Under the pieces are notes generated by a model. The model made no database searches. It was given only the letters and a program-made list of their open reading frames with translations, and was not told the origin of the DNA. Below, piece after piece: positions 1-3,759 of a stretch of DNA of 5,520 nt (position 1 is its first letter; each line of letters opens with the position of its first letter). The position numbers and the translations under genes are program-made. Source of the DNA: Actinomycetota bacterium (GTDB taxonomy: Bacteria; Actinomycetota; Actinomycetes; Mycobacteriales; Jatrophihabitantaceae). The stretch is from assembly GCA_019241805.1 (NCBI GenBank), contig JAFAWL010000192.1, positions 1 through 5,520 of the forward strand. Reading direction: 5' to 3'.

Positions 1-702
1 ATCCCCGCGCGATGGCGGCGGCTTGATCGCGAGAACTCGCGTTCCCGAACCGGCAGCCCCGACCTGGTCCCCGGCGACACCGAGCTCCGCCACCGTCACC
101 ATCGAATTCGGCTTGGTGCGCGCAGTCAGCTTTCCCTTGATGGGCGCGAACCGCGGCTGGTTGATCGAGCCGGTCACGCCGACGACGCAGGGAAGCGGGG
201 CGGCCAGCGTCTCGTAGCCGGCTTCGGTCTGCCGGACGATCTGGGCGCGGCCGTCCGCCACCGCCAGCTCGTCAGCTTGGGAAAGCACCGGCAGGGACAG
301 GCGAGCAGCCACCGCGGCCCAGAGCATGGCCCCGGAGGATTCTTCGCCCTGCGGGCCGAACAGAACCAGATCCGGCGACTCGCGGCCGATCGCCTGCGCG
401 AGGACACGGCTGGTGACCAGCAGATCGGAGCCTTCGATAGACCGGTCGGCGACGTGGATGGCGCGATCGACTCCCATCGCCAGGGCATCGACGATGGCTC
501 CGGTCGAGGACGCCGGCGCCATGGCGATCAGCACCACGTCGGTCGCGGTGCCACTCTCTTTAAGGCGCAGGCCTTCTTCGATCGCTCGACGATCAAGGTC
601 GCTGAGCATGCCGGCATCGCGTACCAGACGACCGCTGGCCGGATCCAGACGACGATTGTGGCGCGTGGCCGGTACGACCTTTGCGCAAATAACTACTCTC
701 AT
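1..702 (-). CDS. etfB: Electron transfer flavoprotein beta subunit (EtfB/FixA family), 3' end cut by window edge
   Basis: Reading the minus strand from ATG at 702 gives 234 codons with no stop before the window edge. ETF beta is about 250-260 residues, so some 20-30 are missing. The protein begins MRVVICAKVVPATRH, as family members do (short beta strand, then K-x-V-P). It continues with DRRAIEEGLRLKE (residues 37-49; the usual pattern is FDExAxEEALRLKE), ALAMGVDRAIHVAD (73-86), PDLVLFGPQGEESSG (110-124) and VRQTEAGYETLAAPLPCVV (156-174). The last resembles the ETF-beta signature before the conserved Pro. Known role: ETF beta pairs with ETF alpha, binds AMP and helps carry electrons from acyl-CoA or other flavin dehydrogenases to the quinone pool. 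The start is fixed: the in-frame stop at 741-739 is followed by no other start codon. An ATGA overlap links it to a small upstream ORF. The partner etfA would be expected past position 1. It is diverged from housekeeping EtfB, so its dehydrogenase partner is unknown. Confidence 0.9.
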   Translation of the reverse strand, partial: MRVVICAKVVPATRHNRRLDPASGRLVRDAGMLSDLDRRAIEEGLRLKESGTATDVVLIAMAPASSTGAIVDALAMGVDRAIHVADRSIEGSDLLVTSRVLAQAIGRESPDLVLFGPQGEESSGAMLWAAVAARLSLPVLSQADELAVADGRAQIVRQTEAGYETLAAPLPCVVGVTGSINQPRFAPIKGKLTARTKPNSMVTVAELGVAGDQVGAAGSGTRVLAIKPPPSRGD

Positions 703-758
703 CGGACCGTAACCACCGCATTTTCGATTACCAGCAAGTCATGCGCGCCACCGGGCAA
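699..758 (-). CDS. 19-residue leader-like ORF overlapping the etfB start
   Basis: A TTG codon at 758-756 lies 7 nt after a perfect AGGAGG (771-766) and opens a 19-codon frame, LPGGAHDLLVIENAVVTVR (Met at the start if translated). Its TGA (701-699) overlaps the etfB ATG (702-700) as ATGA, the classic geometry for translational coupling. The AGGAGG is about 63 nt from the etfB ATG, too far to serve it, while etfB has only a weak GGTGG (716-712) of its own. An upstream in-frame ATG (857-855) would give 52 residues, but it has no ribosome site and the added part is low-complexity. The sequence DLLVIENAVVTV faintly resembles the first strand of amidohydrolases, so this could be a gene remnant instead of a designed leader. 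The function is unknown. The signals are seen directly; translation is inferred. Confidence 0.5.
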   Translation of the reverse strand: MPGGAHDLLVIENAVVTVR

Positions 759-765
759 GGTGCTG

Positions 766-771
766 CCTCCT
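766..771 (-). promoter_or_regulatory. Strong ribosome binding site AGGAGG for the small ORF before etfB
   Basis: The minus strand reads AGGAGG, fully complementary to the anti-Shine-Dalgarno core, with a 7-nt spacer to TTG at 758. It is the best such site seen in the window and is what decides the start of the 19-codon ORF. Confidence 0.6.
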
Positions 772-789
772 GTCGTTGTTGTCCGCCGA

Positions 790-816
790 CGAGTCGGGCT
801 TCGGGGCCCAGACTCG
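790..816 (-). promoter_or_regulatory. 10-bp stem-loop upstream of the etfB leader ORF
   Basis: CGAGTCGGGC (790-799) pairs with GCCC (806-809) and GACTCG (811-816). This makes ten base pairs with one bulged A at 810 and a six-base loop (800-805). On the minus strand it ends 18 nt before the AGGAGG, so it would lie in the 5' untranslated region of an etfB transcript started further upstream. It could be an mRNA structure affecting translation, a weak terminator or attenuator without a U-run, or a protein operator. The pairing is seen in the sequence; the role is inferred. Confidence 0.45.
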
Positions 817-891
817 ACACGGTTTACGGACCCGCTTGGTGAGGGCGCAGCCTCCATCCAGCCGCCGGCTGTGCAGTCCGTGGGACGTCAG

Positions 892-900
892 ACGATACCA
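892..900 (-). promoter_or_regulatory. Possible extended -10 element for the etfB transcript
   Basis: The minus strand reads TGGTATCGT, that is TGN followed by TATCGT, which fits an extended -10 and the actinobacterial TANNNT pattern. No good -35 lies 16-18 nt upstream. Transcription would start near 885, leaving a leader of roughly 125 nt that contains the 790-816 hairpin. Weak evidence from motif matching alone. Confidence 0.2.
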
Positions 901-1022
901 CGGCACTCTTTGGGTGCACTATCGCCGGGGTCGTCGCCGCCCACCACCGGGAAGCAACGGGATCGGAACGCGGATAAGCACTGACCGGCTGCCGACTCGT
1001 GATAGCGTTCGGCCCGGCGCGT

Positions 1023-1046
1023 CGCGCAACCGCGCGTTGCGCGGTT
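1023..1046. repeat. Two overlapping, mutually exclusive 8-bp hairpins
   Basis: CGCGCAAC (1023-1030) is complementary to GTTGCGCG (1036-1043), with a 5-nt loop. AACCGCGC (1028-1035) is complementary to GCGCGGTT (1039-1046), with a 3-nt loop. Both stems use largely the same bases, so only one can form at a time. It lies about 190 bp before the GntR start. It may be an operator with tandem half-sites, a switchable RNA structure, or a product of GC-rich composition. Confidence 0.4.
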
Positions 1047-1140
1047 CCGTCGCAAAGCGGGCTCCGGTACGGCGAAATGCGCTGAACGAAGTCGGCAAGA
1101 CTAGACCTACATCGTCTGCCGTATGGCGGTCTGTTCGTCG

Positions 1141-1146
1141 TACACT
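1141..1146 (+). promoter_or_regulatory. Possible -10 box (TACACT) for the GntR gene
   Basis: TACACT fits the TANNNT -10 pattern and would start transcription near 1152, giving an untranslated leader of about 80 nt. The best upstream partner (CTGCCG at 1116-1121) is a poor -35 with a 19-nt spacer. The box lies inside the widely spaced inverted repeat 1103-1110/1157-1164. Evidence is motif similarity only. Confidence 0.2.
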
Positions 1147-1234
1147 CGTTAGTCAGGTAGGTCTCGACGTCGATGCGGCGGCGCGCCAGTGGGCGCCTCG
1201 ACCCGGCGGCAACGACTGACGAGGAGCGCAACCC

Positions 1235-1927
1235 ATGGCGGGCGATCTGCTACTGATACAACGACCGGACGCACCTCTCGGCGACAAGGTGGTCGCGGCG
1301 GTCCGCGAGGCGATCTCGGTCGGCGCGCTCGCTCCAGGCCAACGACTCACCGAGCGCGAGATGATGGAGCGCACCGGCGTGAGCCGGACGTCCATTCGGG
1401 AGGCGTTGCGACAGCTGCGGACGCTGGGCCTCGTCGAGGAAGCGCCCCGGGGCGGCCTGCAAGTCGCCATGCTCGACCGGACGACCATCGAACACATATA
1501 TGAGGTCCGCAGCGCTATCGAGTCGGTCGTCGCCGAGCTTTTCACGATCCGCGCCACCGACGAAGAGGTGGCCGAGTTCATCGCCGCCGGCGGCTTCAAC
1601 CGCAAGGCGGTTCCCCCGCCGAAAGATCAGATCTCGATCACCGAAACCTCGGCCGCCGACCAGGTGTTGATGCGCGGGGCCCGAAACCCGCTGCTCGGAG
1701 AGATCATCGCGCCGTTCCACGTGCGAATCCAGTGGCTACGCAACTTGTCCATGTCAATGCCCGGACGTTGGCTCGCGGCGCGCGCCGAAATGGAAGAGGT
1801 CGCCGACGCGGTGCAACGCCGCAAGCCCGACCAGGCGGCCAAAGCCACGCGTCGGCACATTGCCGCCGCTCAACAATCAGCGCTTTTGGCCCTGAGCCAG
1901 TCCGAAGCCGACACGAAGTCGAAGTAG
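1235..1927 (+). CDS. GntR-family transcriptional regulator, FCD (FadR-type) subfamily
   Basis: The product has 230 residues, a normal length for the subfamily. Residues 15-75 form the winged helix-turn-helix: LGDKVVAAVREAI, then the recognition region TEREMMERTGVSRTSIREALRQL (39-61), then the wing GLVEEAPRGGLQV (65-77). Residues 85-220 form an all-helical FCD ligand domain (YEVRSAIE at 89-96, NPLLGEII at 151-158, ATRRHI at 204-209). The start is ATG with GAGGAG (1221-1226) 8 nt ahead. Known role: such proteins are usually dimeric repressors that release DNA on binding a small carboxylate-like effector, often controlling adjacent catabolic genes. Oddity: aligned by eye, the family's Asp-x3-His ligand pair is Thr138/Asp142 here, and the middle His (usually E-H) is Met186. 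Only the last His (208) is kept, so the usual metal-dependent effector site appears degenerate. It is transcribed divergently from etfB and converges on the hydrolase gene; either block could be its target. Confidence 0.92.
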   Translation: MAGDLLLIQRPDAPLGDKVVAAVREAISVGALAPGQRLTEREMMERTGVSRTSIREALRQLRTLGLVEEAPRGGLQVAMLDRTTIEHIYEVRSAIESVVAELFTIRATDEEVAEFIAAGGFNRKAVPPPKDQISITETSAADQVLMRGARNPLLGEIIAPFHVRIQWLRNLSMSMPGRWLAARAEMEEVADAVQRRKPDQAAKATRRHIAAAQQSALLALSQSEADTKSK

Positions 1928-1931
1928 CGCG

Positions 1932-1958
1932 GCCGGTCGCCCGCGTGGCGCGACCGGC
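1932..1958. terminator. Bidirectional hairpin between convergent genes
   Basis: GCCGGTCGC (1932-1940) and GCGACCGGC (1950-1958) are perfect 9-bp complements around a 9-nt loop. They sit in the 39-bp gap between the stop codons of the GntR gene (1925-1927) and the hydrolase gene (1969-1967). There is no T-run on either side, as is common for hairpin terminators in high-GC actinobacteria. The position makes a shared terminator the best reading. Confidence 0.65.
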
Positions 1959-1966
1959 GTCGCTGG

Positions 1967-2869
1967 TCAGCTCGGGTCGAAGTCCGCGAGCAGATTCGCG
2001 AGTTCGACGGGCGCATCGCGCTGGACGTTGTGGCCGGCCGGCAACTGCTCGAGCCGAGCGGACGGCAACCGGCGAGCGAACTCGGCGATGTCCTCCTCCG
2101 CGAGCACACCCCGGGATCCGTAGACCAACATTATGTCGCCCTCGAAAGCTTCCAATGGCTCCCATAGATAGGTGACATCGGTCGGTGCCGGGCTTGGGGG
2201 TTCATGGGCGATGTGGTGCTTGAAGACATAGCGCCCGTCGGCACGCCGGCGGGTGTTTAAGGCAATGTTCTGCCAAGTCGCCTGGGAGTCACGGTTACCG
2301 AAGCCGAGGGACTGAGCGCGCTCGAAAATCTCTTCCCGCGATTCGTAGCTTTCCGGTCCGCGGATGAACTCAAGGATTGGATTCTGTTCGCGCGGCTTCC
2401 GACCCGGCGAGATGTCGACGAGCACGAGCTTGCTGATGTCGTGGCCGATCTCGGGCAAGGCCGCGAGCGACCCGAGGCTGCCCATCGAGTGGCCGATCAC
2501 GGTGTAGGGAGGCGTCGCCCAGTACCGAAGGGCTCGAGCGATCGACCCTGCGATAAAGGGCGCAGAGTAGCTGCGATCTTCCCGCCAGGCCGAATCGCCA
2601 TGCCCGGGCAGGTCGATCGCGACAGCGCCTCGCCCAAGGGCCAGCAACGTCCGATCCCATGAGTGAGCGTTCAGGGCGCCGCCGTGTAGCAGCACCAGTC
2701 GCGGGGCCGGGTCGCTTCCCCACCGCAGCGCGCTTAGGTACTCCCCCTCCTCGGTGAACCCGACGCGTTCCACCGGCGGAATCGTGGAGACACCGAGGCG
2801 TTCCGCGTCCTGGGGCAGAAACCTGAATTCGTCCTCGTCGTGCGAGACGGGGGCGTCGTCGACATTCAC
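1967..2869 (-). CDS. Alpha/beta hydrolase fold protein
   Basis: The product has 300 residues, typical of the family, with an N-terminal extension of about 50 residues before the first core strand. Visible elements in order: strand and oxyanion loop LVLLHGG (58-64), AIDLPGHGDS (84-93), nucleophile elbow GHSMGS (126-131, Ser128), LVLVDISPG (148-156) and the catalytic-His loop LPAGHN (277-281, His280). The usual acid after strand 7 (G-x-D) reads GSRGVLAEED (251-260), with Arg at the expected position. The acid may therefore be Asp152 after strand 6, as in some relatives, or Glu/Asp 258-260. Known role: hydrolysis of esters, lactones, amides or C-C bonds such as ring-cleavage products; the substrate here is not readable. 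The start is GTG (2869), with GAGGT (2879-2875) 5 nt ahead and no other in-frame start after the stop at 2944-2942. It is last in the minus-strand operon after coxL and coxG, suggesting it handles a product of the Mo-hydroxylase pathway. Confidence 0.88.
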   Translation of the reverse strand: MNVDDAPVSHDEDEFRFLPQDAERLGVSTIPPVERVGFTEEGEYLSALRWGSDPAPRLVLLHGGALNAHSWDRTLLALGRGAVAIDLPGHGDSAWREDRSYSAPFIAGSIARALRYWATPPYTVIGHSMGSLGSLAALPEIGHDISKLVLVDISPGRKPREQNPILEFIRGPESYESREEIFERAQSLGFGNRDSQATWQNIALNTRRRADGRYVFKHHIAHEPPSPAPTDVTYLWEPLEAFEGDIMLVYGSRGVLAEEDIAEFARRLPSARLEQLPAGHNVQRDAPVELANLLADFDPS

Positions 2870-2880
2870 TGATGACCTCG

Positions 2881-2952
2881 CTAGATGTTCTTGAGGCGAG
2901 GCGCGATTCGCTCGCCGTACTCGGCTACGAACGCCGCCGGATCAGGCGTATG
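2881..2952 (-). pseudogene. Orphan coding-like tail, possible 3' remnant of a deleted gene
   Basis: Between the coxG stop (2972-2970) and the hydrolase start lie 100 bases. In a frame different from coxG, the stretch from 2952 reads HTPDPAAF then VAEYGERIAPRLKNI and stops at TAG (2883-2881). It has mostly G or C third positions and an ordinary protein-like composition. The TAG lies 11 nt before the hydrolase GTG, with that gene's ribosome site in between, exactly as the 3' end of an upstream operon gene would. There is no start codon or ribosome site for this frame nearby. Upstream of 2970 the frame runs into coxG and becomes Arg-rich and non-coding in appearance. The best reading is the end of a gene otherwise lost by deletion. 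The parent family is not recognised. Confidence 0.4.
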
Positions 2953-2969
2953 GAGGCGCCTCGGAACGA

Positions 2970-3728
2970 CTACCGCTTCCGACGCCGGAGCACGAGCAGG
3001 GCCACGACGAACAGCAAGCCGCCCACGACGGGCGCCAGCCGCTTGGCGACCGCTGGGCCGGCCGACGCCAGTAGGTCGATCGGTTCGACCTCCGCCGCCG
3101 CCCGCGGGGCCGTCGATGCGGTCGAGGTGCCGGACGCGGTCGGCGCGCCGGCGACGGTCGCCGTACTAGGCGTAGCCGATCCGGTCGACGAACCGGATGC
3201 CGTGGACGCGGTTGGCGCGGCTGCCGGCGGGGTCGCCCCCCCGGCCGATGTTGCCTGTTCGGCGGCGCCGTTGGTCGACGGTGAGGCCGAGATCTGGTCA
3301 GCCAGGTTCTTCGCGAACTGGCCGATCAGCTTGTTGCCGACATCCACCATGACGCCGCGGCCGAACTGGGCCGGCTTGCCGGTGATGTTCAGGTCAGTGA
3401 GCACATCGACGCGGGTCGACGAGTCATTCTCGGCCACCAGGGTGGCGGTCACGTTCGCGCCGGCCGTACCGCCGCCGCGCGAGTCCTTACCCTGCGCCTC
3501 GATCGTGGCGCGGTGGGCGGCCTCGTCCTTCTCGATGAACTTGGCCTGACCCTTGTAGGTAAGCGATATCGCGCCCAGCTTCACCTTGACCGATCCGGTG
3601 AACGCATCGCCGTCGATCGTTTCGATTGCAGCCCCGGGCATGCACGGAGCAACCCGTTCGATGTCGAGCAGGACCTTCCACGCTTCATCAATTCCGACAG
3701 GAACGGTGAACGAGTGTTCTAGCTGCAT
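2970..3728 (-). CDS. coxG: CoxG-like SRPBCC protein with C-terminal membrane anchor
   Basis: The product has 252 residues. Residues 1-148 form the CoxG/SRPBCC (START-like) domain: MQLEHSFTVP, then DEAWKVLLDIERVAPCMPGA (14-33, the diagnostic W-x-LLDI-x-R-V-A-PC-PG segment), SVKVKLGAISLTYKGQAKF (46-64), RVDVLTDLNITGKPAQFGRG (106-125) and a last helix ending NLADQI (141-146). Residues 149-212 are a linker made mostly of Ala, Ser, Thr, Gly and Pro. Residues 231-247 are a hydrophobic segment followed by RRRKR, consistent with a tail anchor whose end faces the cytoplasm. Known role: CoxG proteins accompany CoxLMS-type Mo-hydroxylases, bind a hydrophobic ligand such as quinone, and recruit the enzyme to the membrane. 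The gene starts 31 bp after the coxL stop, same strand, with GAGG (3736-3733) 4 nt before ATG. Confidence is high for the family and moderate for an exact electron-transfer role. Confidence 0.9.
   Translation of the reverse strand: MQLEHSFTVPVGIDEAWKVLLDIERVAPCMPGAAIETIDGDAFTGSVKVKLGAISLTYKGQAKFIEKDEAAHRATIEAQGKDSRGGGTAGANVTATLVAENDSSTRVDVLTDLNITGKPAQFGRGVMVDVGNKLIGQFAKNLADQISASPSTNGAAEQATSAGGATPPAAAPTASTASGSSTGSATPSTATVAGAPTASGTSTASTAPRAAAEVEPIDLLASAGPAVAKRLAPVVGGLLFVVALLVLRRRKR
3132..3219. repeat. Imperfect 16-nt direct repeat in the coxG linker
   Basis: GGACGCGGTCGGCGCG (3132-3147) recurs at 3204-3219 with one change (T for C), 72 nt or 24 codons apart and in the same reading frame. Each copy encodes APTAS in the Ala/Thr/Ser-rich linker of CoxG. 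It suggests that the linker expanded by internal duplication. Confidence 0.45.
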
Positions 3729-3759
3729 TGCGCCTCAATTTCCGATCGACGGTGTACTG

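Larger units (their letters stand above)
759..1234. other. Divergent intergenic region between etfB leader and GntR gene
   Basis: About 475 bases carry no convincing gene. Long open frames here on both strands have Arg/Ser/Pro-rich translations with no family resemblance and no ribosome sites, as expected of chance frames in GC-rich DNA. The region holds a bulged 10-bp hairpin (790-816), a pair of overlapping hairpins (1023-1046), an 8-bp inverted repeat with widely spaced arms (1103-1110 and 1157-1164) and weak promoter-like boxes. It should contain the promoters of both the regulator and the etfB block, and is the natural place for the GntR protein to bind. Confidence 0.6.

Noticed and set aside
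703..836. Similar GG(A/T)CCGTAA-type words near the etfB start and around 825-836
   Set aside because: The words are short, gapped and in opposite orientation; not distinguishable from chance.
277..984. Long plus-strand open frame opposite etfB and into the intergenic region
   Set aside because: It lies antisense to the clear ETF-beta frame, its translation resembles no family, and no ribosome site precedes it.
883..1145. GTNNNAC matches (GTGGGAC, GTCAGAC, GTCGTAC) as possible GntR operator cores
   Set aside because: Three hits in about 530 bp is near the number expected by chance, and none has the full TNGTNNNACNA flanks.
824..1231. 135-codon minus-strand frame in the divergent intergenic region
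   Set aside because: The translation is Arg/Ser/Pro-rich with no recognisable motif, and it covers the ribosome site and probable promoter of the regulator; a chance frame in GC-rich DNA.
1560..1680. Possible frameshift in the GntR gene across the atypical FCD segment
   Set aside because: Neither alternative frame restores the missing D-x3-H motif, and the original frame resumes a good FCD match (NPLLGEII), so divergence is the better explanation.
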